Assembly (NCBI RefSeq): GCF_002127325.2
Contig: NC_035437.2
Location: 166,686,263 to 166,750,262 of the forward strand
Reading direction: 5' to 3'
DNA length: 64,000 nt
Source: Helianthus annuus
Taxonomy: Eukaryota > Streptophyta > Magnoliopsida > Asterales > Asteraceae
Each line of letters opens with the position of its first letter. The first letter of the stretch is position 1. The notes under the pieces are model-generated. The model was not told the origin of the DNA. It worked only from the letters and a program-made list of their open reading frames with translations, and did not search any database. The translations under genes were made by a program, and so were the position numbers. This document shows, one piece after another, positions 21,731 through 40,876 of this stretch.

Positions 21731-24700
21731 CCGCGTCCTTGAACAACAATCGCGTTCGCGATAAGCAAGCCGCAAACCCCGTTTCTTCTAAGCCAGCCCA
21801 TCAAATTACCCAACAATCGAATAACAATAGGGGAAAGAAGCGAACGCAATCCAACCCCGTTTGTAACGCGATTGTGCCGCCTGTTAACCCAAATCCTATC
21901 GCTCCTGTTGATGCCCCCAAGCCGTACACTGGGATTCACCCCAAGTGTACCACTTGTAACTTCCATCATCCCGCTAATGCTAGGTGTCGTCGTTGTGAAA
22001 ATTGCAACCGTTATGGTCATACCATCAACTATTGTTGCCAAGGGCAGCCAGCTCAACCAGTTCAGCAAGCTCAGCCAGCTCAGCAAGCACCACAAGCTCA
22101 GCAAGCGCCACAAGCTGCACCTGCTCCTCAGAACGCAAGACCACCTAGGGCATGTTTCAAATGTGGGGATGTTAATCATCTTCGTCCCCAATGCCCTCAA
22201 TGTATCCAAGAGCAGCAGCAACCTCCTCGTGGACGCGCCTTCAACCTAAACGCGAATCAAGCACGCAACGACAATGATGTCGTTAATGGTACGTTTCTTG
22301 TTAACCATCTTTATGCTTCGATACTATTTGATACTGGTGCGGACAAAAGCTTTGTGTCCTTAGAATTCGAATCATTGTTAAATTGCACACGCTCTAAGCT
22401 ACCTAAGTCGTTTTCCGTCGAAGTCGCCAATGGCAAGTCCATCTTAGTCGATTCCATTCTCCTCGATTGTCGTCTTACTCTTAACGAGCATGCTTTCTCT
22501 ATTGATCTCATACCCATGCAATTGGGTAGTTTCGACGTCATCATAGGAATGGATTGGCTTCAAAAGAATCATGCCGAAATCGCTTGTCACGAGAAATTCG
22601 TTCGCTTACCTCTTCCCTCTGGTGATGTTTTACACGTTTATGGAGACCGACCTTCAAGGGGACTAAAGCTGATGTCCTGCACACAAGCAAACAAGTACTT
22701 ACGCAAACAGTACTTTGCCTTTTTAGCCCACGTGGTGGAAGAAAAAGGCAAGGGAAAGAGCCTAAGTGATGTTTCAGTGGTGCGTGATTTCCCTGACGTC
22801 TTCCCTGAAGAATTGCCCGGTCCTCCTCCTCCTCGATCTGTTGACTTTCGTATTGACCTCGTACCTGGTGCGACTCCTGTCGCCAAGGCTCCTTATCGTC
22901 TTGCACCTTCCGAGATGCAAGAATTGTCTTCTCAGCTTCAAGAACTCCTCGATAAAGGTTTCATTCGTCCAAGTACCTCTCCTTGGGGTTCTCCTGTGCT
23001 CTTCGTTAAAAAGAAAGATGGTTCTTTCCGCATGTGTATCGACTATCGTGAGCTCAACAAACTCACCGTTAAGAATCGCTATCCTCTCCCGCGTATCGAC
23101 GACCTCTTTGATCAACTTCAAGGCGCTACCTGTTTCTCCAAAATCGATCTTCGTTCTGGCTATCACCAACTTCGAGTCCTCGAAGAGGACGTTCCCAAAA
23201 CTGCTTTTCGCACTCGCTATGGACATTACGAGTTCGTGGTTATGCCCTTTGGCTTAACCAACGCACCCGCTGTGTTCATGGATCTCATGAATCGTATTTG
23301 TAAACCATACTTGGATCGCTTTGTGATCGTCTTCATTGATGATATTCTCATTTATTCTAAATCTCGAGCCAATCATGAGCGTCATCTTCGTCTCATACTT
23401 GAACTTTTGCGTGCTGAACGTTTATATGCTAAGTTTTCTAAATGCGAGTTTTGGATCAAAGAAGTTCAATTCCTTGGGCACGTTGTTAGTGAAAAAGGAA
23501 TCCATGTCGACCCTTCAAAAATCGAAGTCGTGAAGAATTGGACCGCGCCTAAATCACCTTCTGAAATCCGTTCTTTCTTAGGATTGGCGGGTTATTACCG
23601 TCGATTCATCTCAAATTTTTCAAAAATCGTCGTTCCACTCACTTCGTTGACTCAAAAAGAGAAACCTTTTGCTTGGGGTCCTGAGCAAGAGGAATCTTTT
23701 CAAACTCTCAAGGACTTGCTTTGCAACGCTCCTATTCTCGCTCTTCCTGATGGGAATGACGATTTCGTGGTGTATTGCGATGCCTCAAATCGTGGTCTTG
23801 GTTGTGTGCTCATGCAACGAGACAAAGTCATCGCTTACGCCTCTCGTCAACTCAAAATACATGAGAAGAATTATACTACCCACGACCTCGAGCTTGGCGC
23901 AGTTGTTTTTGCGTTAAAGATTTGGCGACACTACCTATATGGTACTAAGTGTGTGGTTTTCACCGACCATAAGAGCCTACAACACATCTTTGACCAAAAA
24001 GAACTCAACATGCGACAGCGACGTTGGGTGGAATTACTCAACGACTACGACTGCGAGATTCGCTACCATCCTGGTAAGGCGAATGTCGTGGCCGATGCAC
24101 TTAGTCGTAAGGCTCATGTAGATGTCATTCGTTGTTTTCACATCTCGAGCGATCTTCACAATCGCATTCGTGAAGCGCAGTACTCCTCTATCAATGAAGG
24201 TTCCATGGCTGTAGAAATACGTGGAGCATCTGAAAGTCAACTCGTTTCAAAACCTGATGGTCTTCTCTATTGTTGCGATCGCGTTTGGATACCAGATCGT
24301 GACAATCTTCGTGACCTTATCATGAACGAAGCACACAAATCTAGGTACTCAATTCACCCGGGCGCTGACAAGATGTACCATAATCTACGTACATCCTATT
24401 GGTGGCCTGGTATGAAGAGAGATATTGCTGTGTACGTTTCCAAGTGTCTTACCTGTTCGAAAGTCAAAGCCGAGCACCAACGACCTTCTGGTCTACTCGA
24501 ACAACCCGAAATTCCCGTTTGGAAATGGGATAGCATTGCGATGGACTTCATAACTAAACTCCCACGTACACCTTCTGGTTACGATAGCATTTGGGTAGTC
24601 ATTGATCGTTTGACTAAGTCCGCACAATTCATTCCCATTCGCGAGGATTTCAAGGTTGAACGACTTGCTCGTGTCTATACCAATGAAGTCATACGCCATC

Positions 24701-25590
24701 ATGGTGTTCCTCTCGACATCATTTCTGATCGTGATGGTCGATTCACTTCGCGTCTCTGGCAAACTTTTCAGTCCGCTATGGGTACTCATTTGAATCTTAG
24801 TACGGCTTTTCATCCTCAAACGGATGGACAGACTGAACGTACTATCCAAACCCTAGAGGACATGCTCCGTTCTTGTGTCATCGACTTTGGTGGTAGTTGG
24901 GATGTGCATTTACCTTTGATCGAGTTCTCGTATAACAATAGCTACCACTCCAGTATTCAAATGGCTCCTTTCGAGGCATTGTATGGTCGCAAATGCCGAT
25001 CTCCTTTAAGCTGGCACGAGATTGGTGACAAACATTTTACTGGCCCTGAGATCATACAAGAAGCAACGGATAAGATTCTCCAAATCCGTGACAATCTACT
25101 CAAGGCTCGAAATCGTCAAAAGAGCTACGCAGACAAGGGACGCAAACCTATGGAATTCGACGTTGGGGACCATGTCCTACTCAAGGTGTCTCCTTGGAAA
25201 GGAGTGGTTCGTTTTGGTAAAAAGGGAAAAATTGCCCCTCGCTATGTTGGTCCTTTCAAGATACTCGAAAGGATTGGTAAGGTGGCTTATCGACTCGACT
25301 TACCTCAAGAGCTCAGCAATGTTCATCCAACGTTCCACGTCTCTAACCTAAAGAAATGTCTCGCTGATGAAGGACTTCAAGTTCCTCTCGAAGATCTTCA
25401 AATCAATGATACTATGCATTTCGTGGAAAAACCGGTAGAAATCGTGGACCAGCAAGTCAAGTTACTAAGGCGCAGTAAGATTCCTATCGTCAAGGTTAGA
25501 TGGGAAGGAAAACGTGGCGCCGAATTTACTTGGGAACTCAAAAAGGATATGAAGTCAAAGTATCCTCATCTTTTCCCTACGTCTTCCTAA
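21673..25590 (+). CDS. pol: Gypsy pol polyprotein with chromodomain (Tekay-like)
   Basis: Open frame of 1305 codons. In order: end of capsid (1-25); two CCHC knuckles ([14 protein letters not shown] about 108 and [14 protein letters not shown] about 161); aspartic protease ([12 protein letters not shown] about 217); reverse transcriptase with [11 protein letters not shown] (about 553); RNase H ([15 protein letters not shown] about 698). Integrase follows, with its HHCC finger and catalytic residues in MDFITKLP (about 957), SDRDGRF (about 1018) and TDGQTERT (about 1050). A GPY/F region leads to the C-terminal chromodomain ([16 protein letters not shown], about 1272-1287), which in relatives steers integration to heterochromatin. 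All catalytic motifs look intact. Confidence 0.95.
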   Translation: MRDTIEAAKLDSIEAIYRLAASLNNNRVRDKQAANPVSSKPAHQITQQSNNNRGKKRTQSNPVCNAIVPPVNPNPIAPVDAPKPYTGIHPKCTTCNFHHPANARCRRCENCNRYGHTINYCCQGQPAQPVQQAQPAQQAPQAQQAPQAAPAPQNARPPRACFKCGDVNHLRPQCPQCIQEQQQPPRGRAFNLNANQARNDNDVVNGTFLVNHLYASILFDTGADKSFVSLEFESLLNCTRSKLPKSFSVEVANGKSILVDSILLDCRLTLNEHAFSIDLIPMQLGSFDVIIGMDWLQKNHAEIACHEKFVRLPLPSGDVLHVYGDRPSRGLKLMSCTQANKYLRKQYFAFLAHVVEEKGKGKSLSDVSVVRDFPDVFPEELPGPPPPRSVDFRIDLVPGATPVAKAPYRLAPSEMQELSSQLQELLDKGFIRPSTSPWGSPVLFVKKKDGSFRMCIDYRELNKLTVKNRYPLPRIDDLFDQLQGATCFSKIDLRSGYHQLRVLEEDVPKTAFRTRYGHYEFVVMPFGLTNAPAVFMDLMNRICKPYLDRFVIVFIDDILIYSKSRANHERHLRLILELLRAERLYAKFSKCEFWIKEVQFLGHVVSEKGIHVDPSKIEVVKNWTAPKSPSEIRSFLGLAGYYRRFISNFSKIVVPLTSLTQKEKPFAWGPEQEESFQTLKDLLCNAPILALPDGNDDFVVYCDASNRGLGCVLMQRDKVIAYASRQLKIHEKNYTTHDLELGAVVFALKIWRHYLYGTKCVVFTDHKSLQHIFDQKELNMRQRRWVELLNDYDCEIRYHPGKANVVADALSRKAHVDVIRCFHISSDLHNRIREAQYSSINEGSMAVEIRGASESQLVSKPDGLLYCCDRVWIPDRDNLRDLIMNEAHKSRYSIHPGADKMYHNLRTSYWWPGMKRDIAVYVSKCLTCSKVKAEHQRPSGLLEQPEIPVWKWDSIAMDFITKLPRTPSGYDSIWVVIDRLTKSAQFIPIREDFKVERLARVYTNEVIRHHGVPLDIISDRDGRFTSRLWQTFQSAMGTHLNLSTAFHPQTDGQTERTIQTLEDMLRSCVIDFGGSWDVHLPLIEFSYNNSYHSSIQMAPFEALYGRKCRSPLSWHEIGDKHFTGPEIIQEATDKILQIRDNLLKARNRQKSYADKGRKPMEFDVGDHVLLKVSPWKGVVRFGKKGKIAPRYVGPFKILERIGKVAYRLDLPQELSNVHPTFHVSNLKKCLADEGLQVPLEDLQINDTMHFVEKPVEIVDQQVKLLRRSKIPIVKVRWEGKRGAEFTWELKKDMKSKYPHLFPTSS

Positions 25591-25624
25591 ATTTCGGGAC
25601 GAAATTTCCTAAAGGAGGGGAGAC

Positions 25625-28097
25625 TGTAACGCCCGGCTCTTTTGTACCTTCCATTTATAGAAAGTTTTGTTCGTATTGCTATTTTTGGAAACCTTGTATT
25701 CTTGTAATCGTTCCTTTCGTTGTAATCATTATCAAACCGAGACTTGGATCATTAATGAAACTTGTATTTTGTTACATTATTGTTGTACACACTCTATGTA
25801 TGCTCGTATGTTCGACTTCGTGAATCAATCAATGTCTAATCGTTATTCTTGGAAACTATGTGCGAAACTTGTAATTAATCTAAACTTATGCATTGAACGT
25901 TTTTTGAACGAGAACGATACTTGGTTACGACATTTATACGCTTAAACATACTTGGTTACGATCATCATGCTTAACTACACCTTATACTATGCTTTTATAT
26001 CAAAACAAGTCCCCAAACTATCAAAAATGCACCTAATAGACTCAAGCATAAACTTCAGGGGGGTAAAATGCAAAGTTATGGAACTTGCCGGCACTAGGGC
26101 GCCGCGTGACGCGAGGGTCCTAGACGTCACGTGAGCCCCTTGTTTCGGCAGAATGTGTGTTTCCTTGAGCTGCATGCACGAAATCCCATTAATCCAATTC
26201 ACCCAATCACCTTTAATCCACCTCTAATCACCTCCAATCACCTTCTAACTCTTCCATTATAAATACCCACCTTCTCCAACCCATTTGACACTTTCACAAC
26301 TCTCTAATCTTCACAAATTCACTCTCTAATCTGCAGTAAATCTGAGTTTTGGACAGATTCTTGTATCTTCACAAAAGTGAGTGTAACTTGCTCATTTCTT
26401 AACCAAACTACTTGGTTCTTCTTTCTAATGCTTTGTTATGTTCTTGGGTTTGAATCCTTGGTTTTTCCTTGGAAGAATCATGCTTGGATTTGCCCTAAAA
26501 TGGACTAAAACTTTCTGTTTTGTTTATTATTAATCAACAACTTGTTATTTCTTATCCAACTTGTGTCTAACACATCTCACACCAATGTCCTAATGCTTAC
26601 AACCTCTCTTATGGTTGGTTAAGCTTAAAAACATGGTTGAGACATTTAAATCAGAGGTTAAAACCTCACAAACCTTCTGTTTTAATTAGGGTTTTACCCA
26701 CAAGTGGTGTTCAAGTGTGAAACTTGATGTATGTGTGATGGTTGGTTTAGCCTAGGCTATCCCTTCATAAGAATCCACTCATTACTTGATGTTTTTCTAT
26801 AGATTAGTTGTTGTTATTACCTTAATACTTGTGTGTTCATGACCCTCCTTGTTGTTTATAACAACAAGTGTAGTGGTGAACAATAGAGGTGCCTAAATGG
26901 AAGCTTGTTCTTCCTACCTCATGTATGTATTCTATGACACAAAGAGGTACCTAAATGGAGACATTAATCTCCTACCTCATGCTTGAATCATAAGACTTGT
27001 AAACTATATAATATCTAAGTTATTCTATATGTATACATCTAAGTAACTAAGACTTGATGATGACTTAATAGTTATTTGTTAAGTGGACGTTACATCATCT
27101 ATGACCATGCCCTTGTTACGACTCTAATGGATCTTAGAATCCATGAAATCATACCAACTCTTTTGAGTTTCAATAGTGTCAAGAACAAGAGTTATGTGTA
27201 CAAGATGATTAATTTCACCTATGTTACTTTCTATATATTTTAAAAACTCCGAATCTATAATCTTCCGTTATACGCCAAACTCACACATCTACGTTTCCTT
27301 GTGTAGAAGGATAAGGTGCTCCGAACTAATTCATCTACAAACTTGCTCTCGGAACTTCAAGTCACCACTTGTAAACCGTGAGTATACTCGAACCCATTTT
27401 TACTTTTAACACTTTGGGTGCAACATGTATTCTATATTAAACGCACTTGACACTTGAAACTTATTTGAAACTTACTCTATCCATTTAAACATGAAACATG
27501 AAACTTGTGAATCTTGAGACTATTTTGTGCTATGTGAACGTTTAATTCTTGTGTGTAGTTCCGCCTTAACAATAGTAGCGCTATAGGAGTAATGCACCTC
27601 CCCGTTAGTCTTTTGGGTATTGTTAGGAGGAGACATATCAACCTCCCGTGAAACTTTGGGTTAGGTACTTTAACGCATTGGGAAACTTGGGCTATCACTT
27701 GGACTACGTAAACTAGCATGATTGAAACTATTTTATTATGTTCATGTTGGATATGAGTTTTATTCTAATATGCTATGTAAACAAACTTGTATACTCGCTC
27801 TTTGCTTTTGCATTGAACTCTATTTTAATACATGTTGCAGGTTGATTATTGAAGTATGGATGAATGATGAAACAAGTTAGGGTGGACTAGATACACACCT
27901 AGATTAATCTATCATTTTGTTTGTTATGTTATGTTATGAAACAAAGTTGTTATTTCCTTTTGAATTATGTATGACATTTAGTTTTGAAATGAAATTTGAA
28001 TTTAATTAAATATTGTCACATAGTGTTATGACGTCTCTAGCAATCTATACACACTTCGTCTCATCCCGATGTTTCCGCCATCAGTTGGGGTGTGACA
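25625..28097 (+). repeat. 3' LTR of Gypsy element
   Basis: 2473 bp, near-identical to 17574-20043. Preceded by the purine tract AAAGGAGGGGAGAC (25611-25624) and followed by target duplication TACTT. Confidence 0.95.
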
Positions 28098-28102
28098 TAC
28101 TT

Positions 28103-28661
28103 GGCATGGTTTTACAAACGTTTTTAACATATTAAGTTTTTTACTAATCATTTGTTTCGAGTTTATTCCTATACTTCCTTTACTTAAAAAACTTTTTTTA
28201 CGTGCATATTTTTATTTACATGACGGTATACATATGATTTGCCCTACGTTTCGACGTAAACTTTTTCCGGAAACTAGTAAGGTCAAATATTAAAAATCAT
28301 TTTTTAGGTGCATATTTTTATGTACTATAAATTTGAGTTGGTCTACGTTTCGATTTGGGAGATGAGTCAGGACAAATATAATATGTGTTCGTGCGTATTT
28401 TATGTATGTTTCATGAATTTTGTTTTGAACCGTGTGGAGTCAAATTGTAGTTTCTTTTCTATATATGAGTCGGATCACATATTGATTCGATTTACTTTAC
28501 GTTTTGATCAAATCGCAATTCTTAAATAGGTTATTTCGAGTTCAATTGGATACGTCAAAACGTGTGTTTTCATATGGTTAACGCATCACACAACGTTTGG
28601 ACTAATCCTTTCGATGTTTGCGATGTTCTCGCGCCGCAACGCGGGCGAGTCTTATTGCTAG
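28103..28661 (+). mobile_element. Helitron-like 3' terminus
   Basis: A 9-bp stem with one bulge (CTCGC-g-CCGC, AAC loop, GCGGGCGAG; 28628-28649) is followed eight bases later by CTAG (28658-28661) and then T, the Helitron 3' signature. The body to the left is interrupted by the Gypsy element. I could not locate a 5' TC end, so full extent is unknown. No RepHel coding is visible. Confidence 0.6.
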
Positions 28662-28787
28662 TTGGTCTTAAACCATAACAGGCTTAAATCAAACATTTTA
28701 CGGCAAAATTTCAACGGACTTAGAAGATTCCCTAAGAGTTAACTGTGTTACTCGCAAGTAAACAATGAGAAACCAAAAATATAATAA

Positions 28788-29091
28788 GAGGTAATTGTAA
28801 TTTTCGTCTCTGCAGTTTGTCCAATCATATCAGTTCAGATCAAATTTTAAATTTGTACCATTTTCGTCCCTGACATTTTTGAAACATGCTAGCTCCGTCC
28901 AAAAAAAAAAAACACGAGTTAACTGCCATTTTCGTCCTTGTGGTTTGTCCAATTATTCGATTCAACCTTAGTTTTTTTGGACGAAACTGCCATGTTCAAA
29001 GAACATCAGAGATGGAAATAGTACAAATTTGAAATCTGACCTGGACTAGCATAACTGGACAAAGCACATGAACGAAAATAACAGTTAATTC
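28788..29091. mobile_element. MULE-type MITE, 304 bp
   Basis: Terminal inverted repeats start GAGGTAATTGTAATTTTCG and end with the imperfect complement AACGAAAATAACAGTTAATTC. Flanks ATATAATAA (28779-28787) and ATATAACAA (29092-29100) match at 8 of 9 bases. Interior resembles the 31121-31767 element. Confidence 0.7.
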
Positions 29092-29258
29092 ATATAACAA
29101 ATAAGCTTTAGCAGGCAAAACCATAATATGAAATACCAAATAAGTAATTTCAGATCCATACGCACTTTGAATTATAAAAAAGGAATTTAAAACAATGATA
29201 ATTTATGATTATTCATCTTTATGACTTGATGTTTTCATTAAAATGCCAAAGTAACAAA

Positions 29259-30905
29259 TTACAAACAAGTGGCAGGTAAACGGGCAACAAGCTGCGCCGC
29301 AACCCCCTTTTGAATTGCAAAACCAATCCTGCTAAAGACGAAACGACCCTTAAAGGTTGAGAGGTTACTATTCACAACCCGTTGAACCCTGTTTAGGAAT
29401 TCCACAGCCTCTGGGGCTAGGGAACCAAATGTATCAAAAGCGAATGGGATAAACACATGTTGATTCTCTAAACAAGCCTTCTCATGTTTAGCGACCTTGC
29501 TTGATTCCGCCTTCAACGCAGCTTGGCCAGCAACAAACCCATTATCCCTGAGCCCAACAAGAGGGGACACTCCTGTAAGGTCCACACAAGCGTGTTTTCC
29601 CCTGGCCCACCCAAACACAAGAATATCAGCTGGTCGAAGAGTAGACCTCCCATCGAGCGGATCCGTCAGAAAGTTCACCGGAGCCTCCTTTTTTGCTGAA
29701 ATCCCTGCCCGCTTTAAAATATCAAACAAAAGATCCCTTACCAAATCATGCCTGTATTTAAAACCAGGCAACTCCTTACAATGAATCGCATGCTCGCCAA
29801 AAGTATCTAAACAAACCTTGCGGCAAACTGGGCAGGGCTCATCAACCGGAAACAGAGGGATCATTAGTCGGTACTTAAGGATTGCCCGGTATTCCACTGC
29901 CGACATGTGTTGGCCTAGTCCTTCAATGGGGATGACTGTCAGAAAATCTTGAGCATGAGGAGCCCGGAGACAATCGAACACGGCTTTCTGACGAGGGGAT
30001 AGACTAAACTTCTCTCCCAAACTCTGGACAGTTCTACTAAATAGGGCACTCGCCAAAGCATTTTGGGCTTTAGGGGGGGCGGTGTCCTTATTAGAGAAAC
30101 CGCCAATATCGAAATCCGGAAGGGACATGTGCATGCAATCCAACGCACACACATAATCAGAATCTAACCCAGCAATACCACAGTCCCGAAGAATGTGGTC
30201 CTGCAAACTCCAAGATTGCGCCCTCGATGCCACGAAAGCATACGTAGATACATCCTCAGCCGAACATAAACCCAAACCCCCAAAACAGGTCGGAAGGGAT
30301 GCAAGCCTCCATTGAAGGTCCCCAAAAAACGGACCCCCGCAAACCACAATATCCTCAATAGCTCTCCGAAGGCCTTTGTCAAAAACCGAAACAGCCTCCC
30401 CAACAAACGTGGGTTGGCACGTTCTGAGGCCGAACAACAACTTAGCAACACCCATGCAAGAGCGCAGCAAGAGAAGCTCGCATTGAGGGTCCCGCAGATG
30501 TGGAAGATAGCTCATCAGATCCACTGCACAAGATGCCCTTTTCACGGCCAACCTACTAATAAAACCCGCATCCCGACTAACAGCGCCCCCGAGGAGTTTG
30601 ACACCCGACACCGGCCTTCCAATTCCACTAGGAAACAAACCCTTTTGCGCCTTAACTCCATTGCACGATGGCCAAAAAACTTCTGTTTTCTTAACGTTAA
30701 GTTGAAGCCCCAAACAAGGCCCCTTAGTCCTGATGATTTCTAAAGCTTTAGCCACCTCTTTAGCATCTCCTATAATCGTACCATCATCCAAGTACCAAGC
30801 ATGGAAGAGTAACTTGCATCTATCTCGTATCTGATGAATGAGGGGATGCAAAACTAAGGCAAAGAGAAGAGGCCCCAAGGGGTCTCCCTGCTGAACCCCA
30901 GTGGT
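29259..30905 (-). pseudogene. 5'-truncated non-LTR reverse transcriptase with zinc-knuckle and endonuclease-like tail
   Basis: The frame is open from about 30905 (GVQQGDPLGP, RT motif just before the palm) to the stop at 29259. Upstream codons soon reach a stop, so the N-terminal half of the RT is missing. The catalytic site is AWYLDDGTIIGD (about residue 27-38 counted from 30878). A CPVCRKVC...GEHAIHC knuckle lies near 348-368, followed by RHDLVRDLLFDILKRAG. After that comes RPADILV (about 414) then CVDLTGVSPL (about 429), an arrangement like the PD-(D/E)XK restriction-like endonuclease of R2-type elements. It is not the usual plant L1/RTE layout. No poly-A or target duplication was found, so element or domesticated gene cannot be told apart. 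The frame over about 540 codons is intact. Confidence 0.75.
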
Positions 30906-31120
30906 GGACCAAAAGTATTATGATGTAATAACAACACTTCATAAGTGTTGACTCTTTACATGATTAAACACATAACTGGCATGGTTTTGTAAACACTAAT
31001 TGGTATACACTCGCTCACACATGATATGTTAGCGTTACTAGTTTCATCAAGTCATTTTAGTTTTTGTTTTTTTTTCTTAAGACCTAAAAGGTCATTAGCA
31101 TAAACTTCGACGTGTTAAAA

Positions 31121-31767
31121 GAGTTAACTGTCATTTTCTTCTCTGTGATTTGTCCAGTTATGCCAGTCCGGACCAAATTTCAAATTTATACCATTTTCGT
31201 CCCTGACATTCTTGAAACATGCTAGTTTCAAATTTGTACAATCCAGAACCGACTCCCACAATCGTGTTCCAAAGATAAACATGTATCATTGTAGCGTGGG
31301 GGTTCATTTCCTAGTTTGATATGTTCAAATCGATGTCACTCGTGTTATAAACTCTGTCATGAACCGTGTCATGATCCATATTGAATTCTATTATAAGTCG
31401 TCATTAAATATATCACGCATGATTGTAAAACTTCTATTAAACCCATCAAGGGAAATTGATTAACTAAGGTATATGAAAAATTGTTAACAATTTTTTTTAA
31501 ATATATCTTACACATTGAAATTTTCACATACTCTGGTCAATTTTCATTTTCGTCCATGACATTCTTGAAACATGCTAGTTCCGAAAAACTAAGGTTGATT
31601 CGAATAACTGAACAAACCATAAGAACGAAAATGCCAGTTAACTCATGTTTTTTTAGACGTAATTGACATGTTTCAAGAATGTCAGGAATGAAAATTGTGC
31701 AAATTTGAAATTTGGCCTGAACTGGCATAATTGAATAAACTATAGGGACGAAAATAACAGTTAATTC
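31121..31767. mobile_element. MULE-type MITE with internal insertion, 647 bp
   Basis: Ends GAGTTAACTGTCATTTTC and AACAGTTAATTC are inverted repeats; flanks GTGTTAAAA (31112-31120) and GAGTTAAAA (31768-31776) match at 8 of 9. The middle (about 31243-31470) is a different repeat, shared with 5355-6050, where it carries the LINE insertion. Inverted copies of TTTCGTCCATGACATTC and ACATGTTTCAAGAATG are also present. Confidence 0.65.
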
Positions 31768-31776
31768 GAGTTAAAA

Positions 31777-32264
31777 CATGTGGAGTTCACACTTGTCCAA
31801 GATGGAACCGACGAACCTAGAGGTCCCAAAGAGACCACCTTGCTCGGAGTCCAACGGTTGTGCCCATTGCCGGGGTTTCACTGACCGGATAGTTAAAGCC
31901 TATGTAAACTTTTAAAAAATGGGCGGGTTGTGTCGTTTGGGTAGCAAGTATCAATCTATCATCTAGAAGATAGAAATCAAAGAATCCCCAAAAGGTTTAA
32001 TGTTCAACAACAGCTTAACTTACAATTGAAAGCAAACTCACCTAAAAGTAGAAACAAAAATCTGCCCTGAAAAAATTATTTAATTACAAAAAAGTTTCCA
32101 AACAACACATAATCAGTGGTCCAACTATCCAAGTATGTAGAACCAAGTGTACATCTATAAAAACTAAGAAAAGTAGCGGAAAACAAGGATTTGTTGATCA
32201 TTTGCAACAAGAAAACAGAGTACTAGAAAAAAAAAACCAGAGTATTTACAAGCAGTTATGTGCT
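31777..32264. other. 3' flank / 3' UTR region of the SnRK1 gene
   Basis: The SnRK1 stop codon is at 32267-32265, so the part next to it is expected to be its 3' UTR (minus strand). No other gene is seen and no poly-A signal can be assigned with confidence. Confidence 0.4.
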
Positions 32265-38660
<6,396 letters not shown>

Positions 38661-39138
38661 GCCCCTGAAGTTTAGAGGAAGAGGCAATATGTGCCCTGAA
38701 GTTTTGGTGATGACGAGTTTGGTCCCTAGTGTTATTATGCTTTTATGAATCTTAATTTATTGGAACGTGGTGAGGGTAAACGAATGAATAAAAGCACGAA
38801 GAAAAAAAAATCTAAAATTTCAAATGCCTTCTACGAGTGGAAAATAAAATCTTTAGATCATAACTAACTATATAAACTAAGTTATATCAATGAACATAAT
38901 AAAATTATCAATACTATATCTATATCTATATCTATACTATATAATAAAAAAAACTATTTTTTAAACACTTGTCATAATATTAGGACATGTTTTATAGATA
39001 AGTATTATTTTAGTTTAATCTTTTCTAATTAATTATATATAATCCTCCTACTAAATATTATTTAGTTTAATTTCTTATGGATAATTATTATTTAGTTTAA
39101 TCTCATTCTCATTTATAATATTATTTATTTAACTAATA

Positions 39139-39417
39139 GAGTAAATACGATTTTGGCCCTGTGGTTATATCACTTTTACTCTTTTAGGCCAAAAAAAATT
39201 TTTAACATCTGAACTCCCAACGCTTTTTTAATCTTTCTGGTCCCTAACATCCTTTTTCTAACTCTTTTGGCCCCTAACATTTAATGGATGAGGTTAGTGT
39301 TAGGGGCCAAAAGGGTTAGAAAACAAAGACGTTGGGGGCTCAGATGTTAAAAAATTATTTTGTAGGCTAAAATAGTAAAAGTGATATAGCCACAGGGGCC
39401 AAAATTGCAATTTACTC
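39139..39417. mobile_element. MULE-type MITE, 279 bp, nested in Helitron-like sequence
   Basis: Ends GAGTAAATACGATTTTGG and CCAAAATTGCAATTTACTC; exact 9-bp duplication TAACTAATA (39130-39138 and 39418-39426). Confidence 0.9.
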
Positions 39418-40560
39418 TAACTAATATTATTTATCATTTATACATTTACGGAGTTTTAAATAATGAGTTAAATTTATTGAGACTTCGTTAACAAATTTTG
39501 CTACAACATAATAATCTATTTATATCAATCTAAATTTTTATCTATACTATACTATGTAATAAAACATTAATGTGTGACACATGTCGTTCATTGTAGGTAT
39601 TTATTTTGTGATTCTCTGTTAAGTAGTAGCAATACTATATATACCATTGTCAGCGACCACCAACACCGGAAAAGCTCGTAAAAACAAAATAAAAAAAAGG
39701 AAAAAAATAACGACGAGCGAAAAGCAGACGTTATATCTTTGAATCACGCACGCTCGTTGCTGAGAAATTAAACCAAAACGTAAAACATAGAAAAAAATAA
39801 CTAAGTCCATCCAGGACCCGCATGTTGGACGAACTTGTTAAACGCAGAAAAATAGATGTGACGTGACGGGCCTTTCAAACGGGAAAAAATATACGAAAAA
39901 ATGTTGAACCCCACACGCACGTTGTGGTGCGTTAACTCACAAAATTTAGAACGAAACGAAAAACTTTGGAAAGATGAAAAGTATGGCGGTCCAAAATTAA
40001 AAACAAAAAAGAGTTGGGATTAAATTGCAAAAGATGAAAAACTTTGGGTTAAAAGTAAAAAAAACAAATGGTCTAAATTGCAAAATTAAAGTTATTATTT
40101 AATTTTAGATAAAGATAAGAATAAAAATAGGTGATATCTATATATTGGTTATTAATTAATTAATTAATATTAAAAGAAATTTATTAAACAAATATATATA
40201 AAATTTATGAGGTTGAAGGAGAAAATGTCATGTGTCATTATTTGGAGTCTTTTATTATAAGTTAGATTAGATTTTCTCGCCTCACTTCCATACTTATCTT
40301 ATATTAATTAAATAAATGAATGAATGATGAGCTAATATTAAATTTTATCCTACTTTAAATTTTGAATACCATTCTTCTATTTTTCTAATAAAATATTATC
40401 CGAAATTGTAAATTGTTAATTTAAAACATTTTAAATAAAACAAATTATTTATCACGTTAACCAAACTTTGTATTAATATATTAAATATTTTTATTTTCAC
40501 TATACAAAATTAAATTTACTAACTTTTTTTATTATTTGGTATATAAAATTACATTTATTT

Positions 40561-40876
40561 AACTCGTGTAATAAATGAGGTTTTTTAAAGATGTATTATT
40601 TTATTATTTGGTAAACAATATTACATTTATTCAACCCATGTAATACATGTGGTTTTAAAGTATAATTTTTTTATTTGATATATAAAATTACATTAAATCA
40701 ACCCGTACAATATGGTTCTTATATATATATATATATATAACTTTTTATTATTTAATATATAAAATTATATTTATTCAACCCGTGCAATAAAGGAAGTTTT
40801 TAAAGATATAATGTTTTATTATTTAGTATATAAATTTACTTACTCAACCCGTGTAACACACGGGGTTATAACCTAG
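40561..40876 (+). repeat. Five tandem copies of a Helitron-tail unit
   Basis: Units beginning AACTCGTGTAATAAATGAGG (40561), AACCCATGTAATACATGTGG (40633), AACCCGTACAATATGG (40699), AACCCGTGCAATAAAGG (40777) and AACCCGTGTAACACACGGGG (40846) are spaced about 65-80 bp, with TTTTATTATTTGGTATA between. Only the last is followed by CTAG. Confidence 0.75.

Larger units (their letters stand above)
17574..28097 (+). mobile_element. Gypsy chromovirus (Tekay/Del-like) LTR retrotransposon, complete
   Basis: LTRs 17574-20043 and 25625-28097 are flanked by the 5-bp duplication TACTT (17569-17573 and 28098-28102). I counted about 13 substitutions and two small indels between them, roughly 0.5%, so the insertion is very young. 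Inside are a primer-binding site, a 1-kb leader with hairpins, gag, and a pol with protease, RT, RNase H, integrase and a C-terminal chromodomain, then a purine tract. The only visible lesion is one frameshift near the end of the gag capsid region. The host sequence resumes after 28102. Confidence 0.96.
38931..40876 (+). mobile_element. Helitron-like element with tandem terminal hairpins
   Basis: Starts TCTATACTATATAATAAA after an A. Ends with a hairpin (CCCGTGTAACACACGGG, about 40848-40864), then CTAG (40873-40876) and a T, fitting Helitron A/T target preference. It has no RepHel coding. A second TC-type start (TCTATACTATACTATG) lies at 39541, so the element may be a nest of two. Five copies of the tail hairpin unit occupy 40561-40876. 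Confidence 0.6.

Noticed and set aside
21190..25351. Many 60-164-codon frames on both strands across the Gypsy element
   Set aside because: Shadows of the gag-pol frames, with no domain of their own.
30312..30743. 143-codon plus-strand frame
   Set aside because: Complement of the reverse transcriptase frame.
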